A stretch of 64,000 nucleotides of DNA from Paraglaciecola arctica BSs20135 (GTDB lineage Bacteria > Pseudomonadota > Gammaproteobacteria > Enterobacterales > Alteromonadaceae): positions 1-64,000 of the forward strand of contig NZ_BAEO01000069.1 of NCBI RefSeq assembly GCF_000314995.1. The letters are read 5' to 3'. Position numbers and translations under genes: made by a program. Numbering within the stretch: the first letter of the stretch is position 1; every line of letters begins with the position of its first letter. Shown here piece after piece: positions 40,663-50,370 of this stretch. A model generated the notes under the pieces. The model ran no database searches and was not told where the DNA came from. It saw nothing but the letters and a program-made list of their open reading frames with translations.

Positions 40663-43029
40663 TTACAAGACGAATTTAGCGTTAAGCGCCGCAATACGTG
40701 GTGCACCAATCCAACCTGCACTTGGCGCTATAGAGCCAAGGTAATCTTGGTCAAAGACGTTGTTTACTGTAAAGCTCAGCTCAATACTGTCGATAGCTCC
40801 ACCAATATCATATGCCGTTTTACCAATATACAGATCACTTACTATGTAAGAGTCAGTTTTCTGGGTATTTGCTTGGTCTAAGTAGCGCTCACCTACGTAC
40901 TTAGTGCTAAAACCAGCGTATAAATCACCTTTGCTATAATCAAAGCTAATCACAGCCATGTCTTTAGCACTACCTAACACAGTATTACCGCGGAAATCTT
41001 CGTCCGTGTAAGTAGCATCATTTTTTGTATAAGAAACGTAAATACCAAAATTGTCGTTGAAATTGTAATCAACTGAAGCTTCGATACCGTCTGACTCAAT
41101 ACCACCGTCGTTAATGTATCCTCCTGCAGCGGCTTCTAAGAAGTCAATGCCATTAACATCTTCATTACTCACAAAAGTAATACGGTTTTCAAACTTGATA
41201 TTGTAATAAGTAAGACTGGCATTAAAACCTGGGCTTGAATAACGCAGACCAAGGTCAATGTTATCCGCAGTTTCAGGTTCAACTAAACTTAAATCAGTAT
41301 CGTCACGCTCTAACACAGCATCTTTAATGGCGGCAAAGTTTTCTGCATAACCACCAAACACTTCTAGGCCACGCAACGGTAAAGGAGCAACAAAACCAGC
41401 TGAAATTAAGGCGTCGGAGTCTGAGGATACGTTCAAGTCATTAGCAGGCGTAAATTGATCTTCTTTAACTACCTCAACATTAAACTTCTTTGCACCCAGG
41501 CGGAACGTGGCAAAACCAGCATCTATTTCGTCTTCAACGTAGTACATCAAAGTCTCTACAGGGAACTCACGATCATACTGAACCCAGTAAGGATTGTTCT
41601 CTGCTCTAGGGCTTGATGCTGCATCAATAGTTTTATGCCAGTCACGATATTCATCACGCTGATAATCTTCATACCAGAAACCACCGCGTACTGTATTTTC
41701 CATACCTGCGATACTAGTGTTCCATTTAAAGTCAGCATTTATGCCGTAGCGCTTTTTGTTGTAATGAGTGTGACGATTAGAACTGACAGGCATAGCACCT
41801 TGCTCGTAACAACCTGGGTCTAGAGCTGCCCCGGCTCCGCCATAAGGAAAGCCGATAGAGCTGGCACAGCCTTCAATAGGTGAAAGTGACTGACCTGCAC
41901 GGTCAACAAAATAAATGAGCCCCTGAGATGCACCGCCGTATATGGTGCTAGAAGCATCTAGTTCTGAGTTAGGATTACCGGCGCCGTCATCGATAACATC
42001 CACCATGTAATAAGGGATCCATTTACCTGCGCCTTCGTTCTCGTGGTAATAGACATTAGAGCTAACATCCACATCACCCAAAGTAAAATCTGCTTTTACA
42101 TAAGTAAACAGGTTTTCACGCTCAGTAATCCAACCTTCACGCCAGACCTGATCTTGATAAGGTACACCTGTCCAAACTTCAGTTAATCCATCCCAATCTG
42201 GGTTTTGCTCATATTGTGCTAAGCCATAGACGCGCTGGTAAGTATATTCCTGAGCGTCGTCATAACTGATATAAGCGGTTAAATTAACTTCACCAATGCG
42301 ACTGATTATTTTACCTTCAGCATGATCTCTAGAGTTCGTTATTGAACCGCCCATATAGTCGTCGTTTTGTTGACTTGATATAGACAACCAAGCAAAAGTG
42401 TCTTGCGCGATTTCACCGGTATCGTAGCGAACATAGACTTTTTTCGCATTGTACTCACCTAAAGTGGTACTGACTGTAAGTTGCTCATCAAACGCTGGAA
42501 GTATAGTAGTGAAATCTAGCGTACCGCCCAGTGCTTCGTTTGAGCGACTGCCTATGTCGGCGGTACCTTGAGATACTTCTGTGGCGCGTAAATTTTCAGT
42601 ATCGATATAACGGCTGGCTTTAGTACCACCGCCGTAATTTGAATTACCGTTAGAAATGCCATCAACTGTCATGCCTATTTGCTGGGATGCTAAATTCAAC
42701 TCAAAGCCGCGGATTGAAATGCTTGTTGACCATTCATCGGAACCAAAGGGGTCACCTTCAGTTACCAATACGCCTGGCAGGTTATCGATCAAAGCCAAAG
42801 CACTTGTCATAGGAGTTTGCTGTTTTTTCATTTCAGCAGAAGATGCGGCGTTTGCGTAAGAAACACTGCGGCCAGTAACCACAATGGATTCCATTGGTTG
42901 TTGTTTTTCTTCGGTTTTAGCTTGTGATTCTTGATCCTCTTGAGCCATTGCTGGTAACGAGGTAATAGATATTGCAGATAGCACAGAGAGTGCGATTAAA
43001 CTTTGCTTCATGGGCACATTAGTGTTCAT
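40663..43029 (-). CDS. TonB-dependent outer-membrane receptor, choline cluster
   Basis: The 788-residue protein has a signal peptide ending in PAMA-QED, a TonB-box-like segment (MESIVVTGRS), a plug domain with LIDNLPGVLV and ISIRGFELN, and a 22-strand barrel ending in a terminal phenylalanine segment (LNAKFVL). A start at residue 7 (MKQSLIAL) is possible. BetI-like palindromes lie 89-135 bp upstream and the PhoD-bet genes follow on the same strand, so the ligand is probably a choline-containing molecule too large for porins. Confidence 0.9.
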   Translation of the reverse strand: MNTNVPMKQSLIALSVLSAISITSLPAMAQEDQESQAKTEEKQQPMESIVVTGRSVSYANAASSAEMKKQQTPMTSALALIDNLPGVLVTEGDPFGSDEWSTSISIRGFELNLASQQIGMTVDGISNGNSNYGGGTKASRYIDTENLRATEVSQGTADIGSRSNEALGGTLDFTTILPAFDEQLTVSTTLGEYNAKKVYVRYDTGEIAQDTFAWLSISSQQNDDYMGGSITNSRDHAEGKIISRIGEVNLTAYISYDDAQEYTYQRVYGLAQYEQNPDWDGLTEVWTGVPYQDQVWREGWITERENLFTYVKADFTLGDVDVSSNVYYHENEGAGKWIPYYMVDVIDDGAGNPNSELDASSTIYGGASQGLIYFVDRAGQSLSPIEGCASSIGFPYGGAGAALDPGCYEQGAMPVSSNRHTHYNKKRYGINADFKWNTSIAGMENTVRGGFWYEDYQRDEYRDWHKTIDAASSPRAENNPYWVQYDREFPVETLMYYVEDEIDAGFATFRLGAKKFNVEVVKEDQFTPANDLNVSSDSDALISAGFVAPLPLRGLEVFGGYAENFAAIKDAVLERDDTDLSLVEPETADNIDLGLRYSSPGFNASLTYYNIKFENRITFVSNEDVNGIDFLEAAAGGYINDGGIESDGIEASVDYNFNDNFGIYVSYTKNDATYTDEDFRGNTVLGSAKDMAVISFDYSKGDLYAGFSTKYVGERYLDQANTQKTDSYIVSDLYIGKTAYDIGGAIDSIELSFTVNNVFDQDYLGSIAPSAGWIGAPRIAALNAKFVL

Positions 43030-43117
43030 AGAAAATCCTGTTTAGTTTGTGTGTGTTTATTATGTGTGGGTGCAGATCCTCAAGACTGGGTAAATTGTGA
43101 TTTCAGGGTTTATATTA

Positions 43118-43164
43118 ATTGATTGTTCAATCAATATCAAATTTGATTAATTGAACGTTCAATT
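43118..43164. promoter_or_regulatory. Double BetI-type operator before the TonB receptor
   Basis: AATTGAACGTTCAATT (43149-43164) is a perfect 16-bp palindrome and ATTGATTGTTCAATCAAT (43118-43135) is a second, variant one. The known E. coli BetI site has the similar ATTGATTGGACGTTCAAT form. Neighbouring bases (TTCAGG then TATTAATTGA) are shared with the site before the PHP gene, suggesting duplicated promoters. Confidence 0.75.
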
Positions 43165-43346
43165 TAAAATAAAATAGCCACATAAAAATCATGCATTCTG
43201 TTTGAACTTGAACGGCTTGAACTACCGACAAGCAGCAATATTCTCTTATTGTTATTTTTCAAAATTTTGGCGACAGCCAAATTAAGGCACTTGAGTCTAG
43301 GCAGACAAGTCCATGACCTATTAACAGCTTATCAATCACCCAAAAA

Positions 43347-43376
43347 AAAGAGGGCATGTTCACACATGCCCTCTTT
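43347..43376 (-). terminator. Rho-independent terminator of the PHP gene
   Basis: AAAGAGGGCATGT/ACATGCCCTCTTT is a perfect 13-bp stem with loop TCAC. On the minus strand it ends in a run of eight T, 41 bp after the PHP-gene stop. The strong stop here separates the PHP gene from the receptor-bet unit. Confidence 0.85.
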
Positions 43377-43416
43377 ATTTGATCTTCTATTGTTTTAATA
43401 CACTAACTAACACACA

Positions 43417-45690
43417 TCAGAATTGTGTTTTATCCACCAACTGCAGCCATATAGGGTTTGAGAAAGCTTTGTGTTCCTTATTATCCTCAACAACTAAACT
43501 TAGCCATCCTGATTTTAGAGGTAAATCAAATACCACAGAGGCATTCTCGCCAGTTAAGCTTTGCTCACTGATCACACCTGCATTGCCAATTAACTGCACA
43601 GACTTAAGGCCATTGACTGATAACAGCTCAAAACTAATAGATTGCGGCTGATTTTTAGCTAGCTTTATGGTGTCGCCAAACATCACATTTTGCGGATAGA
43701 TTATTGGACCAAACGACACATAAGAGCGGCCATTTTTCATCGCCTGAGCAAAGGCTTTAGCGTTTGGTTTACTGCCTGTATATACAAAAATACGGTTAAG
43801 CCCGCTGGTTTCATTCCACACATCATGGGTGTCAGAACCAGCAGTATAATAATAAGGTAGGCCTGCAGACCATAACTGGCGCGCTTTCTTAACTACCTGC
43901 CTATAATCCACTACTGCATTTATCTCGAGCAGATCAATGGCTGGGTCAAAACCACCCACTGCAGTATTTTTCTCTAGACTGCTTAGATAACCATAAGGAA
44001 TGTAGGGATGGTTAGAAGCAACTACTGTTGCTCCCATATGCCTAGCATCTTTAATGATCTGATGGATATCATCCACCCCAGGATCTACCGATAGTTGTGC
44101 GCCAATATCAATGGGGAAAGCATTAAAATGCCCCCAAGATGGCGAGAATTCTATTGATGGAATAAAGGGTATGCCACGTTTATCCGATAACGCTTTAATA
44201 GTCCCATGGTTCCTGATGGAGTCATGATCACTGACAAAAGTAACATTTAGACCCGCAGCCAGCTGCGAACGCACTAGATACTCTGGTGATGTCGAACCTT
44301 CCAGTACATCTGAATGATGATGCAAATCACCGGCATACCAGCCTTGTTGTGTTGGATAAGTACTAACCGGTATTACGCTGGCCAGATGGCTGGTTTTATT
44401 GGCAACAACGCTGACATCAAGCAATACAGGTTTCGCTAAAAAATCGCCACCAGCAGACACTTTAAGCTGATAATCGCCAGGGGCCAAAGTGAATTTTGCC
44501 TGCCCAACACTAGTTAACTCAGTGAAAAAGGTTTTTGCACCAAAAAATTCAATCAAAGGTTTAGCACCTTTTTCAATCTGAATTTTAGCGTCTAATGCCG
44601 CTCTTGTTTGAGCGTCTGTTACCTGAATATTCACTTCGCCTGGGGCCAAAAGATCGCTAAATGAAAGGCTTTGCGAGCCACCATTTTTGATACTTATGTC
44701 TTGTATTGCACTGTCTGAATAACCTTTACTGGTGGCGTATACCTGATAATCCCCCACAGGTAGGTCAAGCTTATATTGGCCATTCTTACCCAGTGCCCAA
44801 ATGTATGGCACACCATCCTTGAGCACTACAAGAGCAGGCTCATCCACAGACTTACCCTGTTGTGTTTTCACCTTGCCTGTTAATGTTCCGGCTGGCAGAT
44901 TTTTACGCTCAATCTCGGCACTAACCACAGGCGCAAGGTCGCCACTGGCCAGCACTTGATAGTCACCTTCAAATGACATGGATTGTGATTTTTTCAAGCT
45001 ATGTTTTGTGTAGAGATCCCGCGATTGATATCTCAGTTCTGTCATATAAGGTGCATGCAAGGCAACCGCCCAATCGGCGCCATAACCAACAAAACGGTCT
45101 GCTAAAGGCTCAGTCACTAGCGCCTCTACTTTTCCCGCATAACCGGGTACGGCAAACTTATAACCGCCATCGGGCCACAATGCGTAACCGGATAACATAT
45201 CTGCTAATGCTTCCCCTTCGTTGGTCATCGTGGTTTTAACATGAATAAGATCAGAACCAGTTGCTAGGCTATAAACAGTGCTAATGACCACCTCACCAAA
45301 ATCCCGAGTAATCTTAACTATCGCTTCGTCCTTAGAATCTTTAATGATATCGAGCTTTTGATAAGTGTTCGGCCAGCTTGACCAGTTGTTCGGCATAAAA
45401 TCCGCAAAGGCAACACGATCATGACTTAAAGATCCATCCTTTCGAACGTTGGCAATATCCACAATACAACCACGGGCTACCCCCCAAGGAGGCGCTGAAC
45501 CTAACGCTAAAGAAAACGCCAACTTGTCATTTCTAATGGTTAAGTCTTTCTCAGAAGTCGCGTTGCCACCCGGGATGATAGTTTTGCCGTGAATAATACT
45601 GACAGCTGCATGACTTTGCGATGAGACAGCCAAACCAGAAGCTAACATTAGGGCACAAACAAAGGGGAAACTGCGAAACGGTTTTATCAT
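43417..45690 (-). CDS. CehA/McbA-type PHP-domain metallohydrolase, exported
   Basis: The 757-residue protein has a signal peptide (MIKPFRSFPFVCALMLASGL), an N-terminal beta-rich region, two carboxypeptidase-regulatory-like segments (about 255-430), and a C-terminal PHP domain with GDLHHHSDVLEGS, FVSDHDSIRNHG, SIEFSPSWGHFN and AGSDTHDVW, which carry the metal-binding His and Asp residues. The CehA/McbA group includes a carbaryl hydrolase, but most members are uncharacterised phosphoesterases or esterases. A BetI-like palindrome 146 bp upstream ties it to choline use; the substrate is unknown. Confidence 0.85.
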   Translation of the reverse strand: MIKPFRSFPFVCALMLASGLAVSSQSHAAVSIIHGKTIIPGGNATSEKDLTIRNDKLAFSLALGSAPPWGVARGCIVDIANVRKDGSLSHDRVAFADFMPNNWSSWPNTYQKLDIIKDSKDEAIVKITRDFGEVVISTVYSLATGSDLIHVKTTMTNEGEALADMLSGYALWPDGGYKFAVPGYAGKVEALVTEPLADRFVGYGADWAVALHAPYMTELRYQSRDLYTKHSLKKSQSMSFEGDYQVLASGDLAPVVSAEIERKNLPAGTLTGKVKTQQGKSVDEPALVVLKDGVPYIWALGKNGQYKLDLPVGDYQVYATSKGYSDSAIQDISIKNGGSQSLSFSDLLAPGEVNIQVTDAQTRAALDAKIQIEKGAKPLIEFFGAKTFFTELTSVGQAKFTLAPGDYQLKVSAGGDFLAKPVLLDVSVVANKTSHLASVIPVSTYPTQQGWYAGDLHHHSDVLEGSTSPEYLVRSQLAAGLNVTFVSDHDSIRNHGTIKALSDKRGIPFIPSIEFSPSWGHFNAFPIDIGAQLSVDPGVDDIHQIIKDARHMGATVVASNHPYIPYGYLSSLEKNTAVGGFDPAIDLLEINAVVDYRQVVKKARQLWSAGLPYYYTAGSDTHDVWNETSGLNRIFVYTGSKPNAKAFAQAMKNGRSYVSFGPIIYPQNVMFGDTIKLAKNQPQSISFELLSVNGLKSVQLIGNAGVISEQSLTGENASVVFDLPLKSGWLSLVVEDNKEHKAFSNPIWLQLVDKTQF

Positions 45691-45835
45691 TATTCTTTAC
45701 CTTATGCAGACAATAAAGCCTGCTTTTTTTGCTAATGAGATTAATAGCAGTAGCTTGTAATCGAAGCTCAGCACCTGAGTCTATTAACGAGCATACGAAG
45801 AATCGCTATGATTGTAACTTCAGGTATTTTTATTA

Positions 45836-45849
45836 ATTGAACGTTCAAT
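45836..45849. promoter_or_regulatory. BetI-type operator before the PHP gene
   Basis: ATTGAACGTTCAAT is a perfect 14-bp palindrome identical to the core at 43150-43163. The 30 bases on its left (ATTGTAACTTCAGG, then TATTAATTGA) also resemble the receptor promoter. Confidence 0.75.
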
Positions 45850-46525
45850 AAAAACAAAGGTTAAGGTAATAGCGCTGACTATTCAAGGTTGACAAAGTTA
45901 TTTTACAAAGAGAACAGCTTATGAAAATCTAAAAAAAGAACCTCGATTCTTTTTTATAAAGGCAAATATATAAAGCCCCCACCAACACCATTTGGATATC
46001 CGCTTTAACACTACTGCTAGTTGGACTCATTGACATTCAATAGAATTTTAGGCATTAGTTCACCATTTGAATAAGTTGAAGTCAGTAAACAGGTTATGCC
46101 TCCAAAGCGGTCATTAGTATTTAATTTTAACCTGACTACATTTAGTTCCTAGCCTAAATTGAAGTAAAACAAGGCTACTTAAAACGTAGAATTAGGAGAC
46201 CTTTTTATAATTTAATTAACAATGAACAGCTAAAAATCGTAATAACAGTAAGGTACGGCATAATAGCCTAAAGGTTTAAGTTTCCAGTCTGGTAGTAGAA
46301 AAAGAGCATGTAAAAACAAGCGGGCTTTATTTCCAGAGAAACAGCCAAGGGTGAAAACGGTTAATGGTTAGTCGTCGTCCATTGGGAAACATTAAAAAAT
46401 GCTGATGCTTCAATGAATAGTTTTACGGGAAAAAGCGCTATAAAATACCCATGTAAAAATGAAGTTCGATAGACTTAAAATATTAATTTATTTTCAATAA
46501 AATTTAAAAGGTAAAACAGTACAAA
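45850..46525. other. Long AT-rich intergenic region
   Basis: No gene, RNA or clear repeat was seen in this 676-bp stretch. Its length and AT-richness continue into the following hydrolase gene, suggesting the two arrived together or that a gene has decayed here. Confidence 0.4.
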
Positions 46526-47521
46526 ATGAAATGTATATTCACATGTTTTTTAATGCTAATTAGTTGCTCTTCTTTCGCTCAAGAAAGTAAGTTGCAATGG
46601 TTAGACTTAATGCTTAGTAATTACCAATACCCACATGCGGTTGAGTATTTTACTGTTAACACACAACAACAAAAACTTAAAATGGCCTATATGGACATAA
46701 ACCCAATTAATAATAACGGCCATAACATAGTACTTCTGCATGGTAAGAATTTTAATGGAGCTTATTGGGAAACAACAATCGATGCTTTAAAAAAGGAAGG
46801 TTATCGAGTGATAGTGCCGGATCAAATTGGTTTTGGAAAATCATCTAAACCTGATAGTTTTCAATATTCTTTTCAAGAATTAGCGACAAATACTAAAGCG
46901 CTTTTAGATTCTTTGCATATAAAAAAAACAACCATTTTAGGGCATTCTATGGGGGGGATGCTAGCGGCAAGGTTTGCACTTATGTATCCAGAAACCACTG
47001 AAAAGTTGGTTTTGGAAAATCCAATCGGTTTAGAAGATTGGAAATTGTTGGTGCCTTATCAGACTGTTGATTGGTGGTATCAATTAGAGATGAAAAAAAC
47101 CTATGAAGGCATCAAGGCTTATCAACTTAACAATTATTATGACGGCAAATGGAAAGCAGAATACGCCGAGTGGGTTAATCTTTTAGCTGGTTGGAATCTT
47201 AACTCTGATTACCAAAAGATTGCATGGAATGCAGCTTTAACTTACGACATGATCTTTACCCAACCTGTTGTTTACGAATTTAAAAACATTCAAAGCCCAA
47301 CCTTATTAATTATCGGTACCAGAGACAGAACAGCTCTAGGCAAACCTTTGGTTTCTGAAGAGGTGAGAAAAACAATGGGGTTATATGAACAGTTGGGTAA
47401 AACCACCCAACAAGCGATCCCTAATAGCACATTAGTTGAAATAGAAAATATTGGTCATTTACCACATATTGAAAGTTTCGATAAATTTATTACACCTTTA
47501 AAATCATTTTTAGCTGAATAA
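46526..47521 (+). CDS. Exported alpha/beta hydrolase
   Basis: The 331-residue protein has a signal peptide (MKCIFTCFLMLISCSSFAQ) and an alpha/beta-hydrolase fold: oxyanion-hole region VLLHGKNFNG, nucleophile elbow GHSMGG, and the C-terminal histidine in ENIGHLPHIE. The class covers esterases, lipases, epoxide and haloalkane hydrolases; no substrate can be set. The gene is visibly more AT-rich than its neighbours and uses many AAA, AAT and TTA codons, which suggests acquisition from a low-GC donor. No operon partner. Confidence 0.85.
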   Translation: MKCIFTCFLMLISCSSFAQESKLQWLDLMLSNYQYPHAVEYFTVNTQQQKLKMAYMDINPINNNGHNIVLLHGKNFNGAYWETTIDALKKEGYRVIVPDQIGFGKSSKPDSFQYSFQELATNTKALLDSLHIKKTTILGHSMGGMLAARFALMYPETTEKLVLENPIGLEDWKLLVPYQTVDWWYQLEMKKTYEGIKAYQLNNYYDGKWKAEYAEWVNLLAGWNLNSDYQKIAWNAALTYDMIFTQPVVYEFKNIQSPTLLIIGTRDRTALGKPLVSEEVRKTMGLYEQLGKTTQQAIPNSTLVEIENIGHLPHIESFDKFITPLKSFLAE

Positions 47522-47626
47522 ATGTTGAAGATAATTAGTTAGGCCGCCATCTTTAAAAAGTAGCAAAACACTGCTTTATCTTAAGTTTTAAGGTATTCAA
47601 GTAGCCAAGGATGGGACAACACATAC

Positions 47627-47657
47627 AAAAAAGCCGCGATAATCTCGCGGCTTTTTT
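47627..47657. terminator. Bidirectional rho-independent terminator
   Basis: AAAAAAGCCGCGA/TCGCGGCTTTTTT is a 13-bp stem with a 5-base loop and A- and T-runs on both sides. It serves the convergent hydrolase and repeat-lipoprotein genes. Confidence 0.88.
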
Positions 47658-47697
47658 TACACTTATTTTTGTCAATTACAAAAACATCAGCTAACGA

Positions 47698-49863
47698 TTA
47701 TTCCTTAACGGTTATCGTTAATACCGGTGCGCCAACTATGGTCGCATCGACAGTAAAGATATAAGTTGTTTGTTCAGCAACCTCTAATCTTATATTTTCC
47801 GTACCGCCGTCATTTTTTATGGCAACAGTTAACGGCTCGGCAGCTAACACTACATTCATGTCAAGCAATCCACCAATAGTTGAATCATCTTCCCACTCAG
47901 CAGAAGCCACTTTAAACTCATGAGTTGCCGCGTCTAAAGTAGTTTCTAGGGTAAAGATACCTGCAGCATAAGTGAATTCATAGGCAGCGTCGTTACTCCA
48001 ACCGTTCATAGTTCCTTTAAGCATCAAAGTTCTGGCAGCAAAAGGTGTGTATTCACTTACCACTAATACCGGTGCATGTTTGTCGGTCGCATCAATATCA
48101 AACTGATACATAGCTGGTGCATCAACTACAAACCTTAAGTTTTCTGTGCCACCGTCATCTTTTACCGCTACTGTAAGTGCTTCATCCTGGGTAATTAGGT
48201 TATTTTCAGGTAAGCCACCTATAGAAGCTGCATCGTTCCAATCATCTGGAGCAATTTTAAACTCATGAGTGGCGGTATCTAACAAGGTTGCCAAAATATA
48301 GTGGTTGTCGGCATAACCAAAACCAAAACCTTCAACTTGTGACCAATCGTTCATAGTCCCTTTTAGGTACAATGCATTGTTACCGTAAGGCACAGCTGTG
48401 CTGACCGTTAATATCGGCGCTTCAGAAGAAGTAGCATCAAGTACAAATTTATAATTACCCGCTTCGGCAATAGTGATAGCGATGTTTTGTGCAACACCTT
48501 CACCAAACACTAAACTTTTTGACACATCTAGGTCGAGCATTTCGTCACCTAACGCAGCACCAAAATTAGTATCATCAGTCCAGGTTGCATCGGCCACTTT
48601 AAATTCGTAATCAGTCTCAGCTAAAGTGAAAACAGAAGTGTAAATATTCTGCCCTTCATACACCATAGCTTGAGTGTTGCTCCATTCGTTTAAGGTTCCT
48701 TTTACGTACATAACCTTTTTAAGAGGCACTTCTATGACAGTTAAAACAGGTAATTCAGGGTCGGTCGCATTAAAGATAAACTGATAATTAGCGTCTGCTG
48801 ATACAGTAAAAGTTATGTTTTGACTAACATCTTCTCCCACTACAAGGGTTTTATCTTCTCCCAATACAACTGGCTCTTCAGTAGCTGCCGCGCCAAAAGA
48901 AGTAGGCTCTGACCAAAGATCATCTGCAACTTTAAAGCTATAGTCGTCTGCTGAAGCTGTTAATGAAGCAACCATGGTATAAACACCATCAGCATATTCA
49001 AATACGTATTCAGCTTTAATTTCATCTGTAGCTTCGTCACCAAGCCAACCGTTAAATGAACCTTTCAAATAAAGTGTTGCATCACCTGGAACAAAAGTTA
49101 CTAAGGCAGTTGGGTCATCGATACATGCATCGCCCGTCTCGTTCAATATCAGTGGTTCGTCACAAGTAAGTGTTGAGCCACCTGGTACCACTAATGAATC
49201 AAAGGTACGTGGATGAGGAAAAACAAGGTCTAAACCTTCAAGTAAAAAGAAGCGATTAGTTGGATTAACAGTTTCGTCTGCTAGCTGTGCAATGGCAGTA
49301 AATTGAACTTGAAGACTTGCATCAAAATTATAAGGGATCCAGTTACCACAATTAGGATTAGTTTTTGTATCCATAACCCAGTAAACACCAAAATTTGGAT
49401 CAACACCTACCGGATCAATTGGGATACCCCAACTTGTACCTGTTACCGCATCATCACCACCTGGTGCATCAAACATTGCCCATGAAGTACATTGTCCTTC
49501 ATTGAAGGCATGTAAGCCCCAACCTGTATATTCTTCATCTTTTAGTGCGTAATATAGAACAACTTCGCCATCTTTAGGGACGTACTCAGGCTCAGGCATA
49601 GTGATGCCGTTGGTGCCATCTGGCCATGCGCCAGTATCCATAGCACACAAGCCCAAATCGTTAGGTACTTCAGGATAGTTACAAGGCACAATAACAAGTT
49701 CACATGCCGAACCGTCTTCGGTTAACGTTTCGGGGGCTTTACATATTAATAAGGTATCTGCGGTGCCGGTCAATCCTACTTGATCACCTCCACAGCTAGA
49801 CAATACTGCTGCAGATAATGCAAACAGCATAGTAGTTAAAAGTTTCTTCATGTACATAGACAT
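47698..49863 (-). CDS. Lipoprotein with pullulanase-associated domain and four repeated glucan-binding-like modules
   Basis: About 721 residues, a lipoprotein with lipobox LSSCGG. A pullulanase-associated-type domain (VGVDPNFGVYWVMDTKTN) is followed by four modules of about 105 residues beginning LYLKGSFNGW, MYVKGTLNEW, LYLKGTMNDW and LMLKGTMNGW. No catalytic motif was seen, so it probably binds starch-type glucan at the cell surface, like SusE/SusF. I choose the ATG at 49863: GGAG lies 9 bases upstream, whereas a TTG start further up would lie inside that site; ATGs at 49857 and 49851 remain possible. Confidence 0.8.
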   Translation of the reverse strand: MSMYMKKLLTTMLFALSAAVLSSCGGDQVGLTGTADTLLICKAPETLTEDGSACELVIVPCNYPEVPNDLGLCAMDTGAWPDGTNGITMPEPEYVPKDGEVVLYYALKDEEYTGWGLHAFNEGQCTSWAMFDAPGGDDAVTGTSWGIPIDPVGVDPNFGVYWVMDTKTNPNCGNWIPYNFDASLQVQFTAIAQLADETVNPTNRFFLLEGLDLVFPHPRTFDSLVVPGGSTLTCDEPLILNETGDACIDDPTALVTFVPGDATLYLKGSFNGWLGDEATDEIKAEYVFEYADGVYTMVASLTASADDYSFKVADDLWSEPTSFGAAATEEPVVLGEDKTLVVGEDVSQNITFTVSADANYQFIFNATDPELPVLTVIEVPLKKVMYVKGTLNEWSNTQAMVYEGQNIYTSVFTLAETDYEFKVADATWTDDTNFGAALGDEMLDLDVSKSLVFGEGVAQNIAITIAEAGNYKFVLDATSSEAPILTVSTAVPYGNNALYLKGTMNDWSQVEGFGFGYADNHYILATLLDTATHEFKIAPDDWNDAASIGGLPENNLITQDEALTVAVKDDGGTENLRFVVDAPAMYQFDIDATDKHAPVLVVSEYTPFAARTLMLKGTMNGWSNDAAYEFTYAAGIFTLETTLDAATHEFKVASAEWEDDSTIGGLLDMNVVLAAEPLTVAIKNDGGTENIRLEVAEQTTYIFTVDATIVGAPVLTITVKE

Positions 49864-50080
49864 AAATGGTTTCTCCAAGTGTGTTACTCAGCTGCTAGCC
49901 TGTAAAAGCTAATAGCTTCGATGGTTATTTCTCTAGTTATTAAAATGACACTGTCACGTAATCAAAAAACTATTCCAGGAGTCCTTACCATCATGCTCAG
50001 TGTAGGAATTCGCATCTACTATCATTCGAGCAAGGCTATTGTTGATTAATTGTAATATGTTGTAAATGAAATACATGGCT

Positions 50081-50098
50081 TATGAATACGTATTCATA
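50081..50098. promoter_or_regulatory. Operator-like perfect palindrome between lipoprotein and TonB receptor
   Basis: TATGAATACGTATTCATA is a perfect 18-bp palindrome centred on CG, typical of LacI-family sites. It lies in the 507-bp divergent region, about 220 bp from the lipoprotein start and 273 bp from the receptor start. A 12-of-14 match is found upstream of the pullulanase gene. Apart from promoters, nothing else was seen in this region. Confidence 0.7.
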
Positions 50099-50370
50099 AT
50101 TTGCAGCAGATACGCACAAAAACACCTATCCAGTTGTTTTTTAAGGTAATAATTGAAATTAACTCTAATTTAAGCGCCATTTTGGCATTTTCGCATGTTA
50201 ATAAAAGGTTGTATTTGGGCCCCGAGCTATTAGCATTATCATCGTCACGTTACACCTAAAACTTCCTAAATTAGATATGGATTATCGAATATTTTTACAG
50301 TTCACAAAGACGCTACATATAAAAGGTGTCTGGTCTGTAAGTTACTAGAACACACTAGGAAATACACATA

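Noticed and set aside
43119-43134. TTGATTGTTCAATCAA as an FNR box
   Set aside because: The half-sites are separated by six bases instead of four, and the context is that of the BetI-type palindromes.
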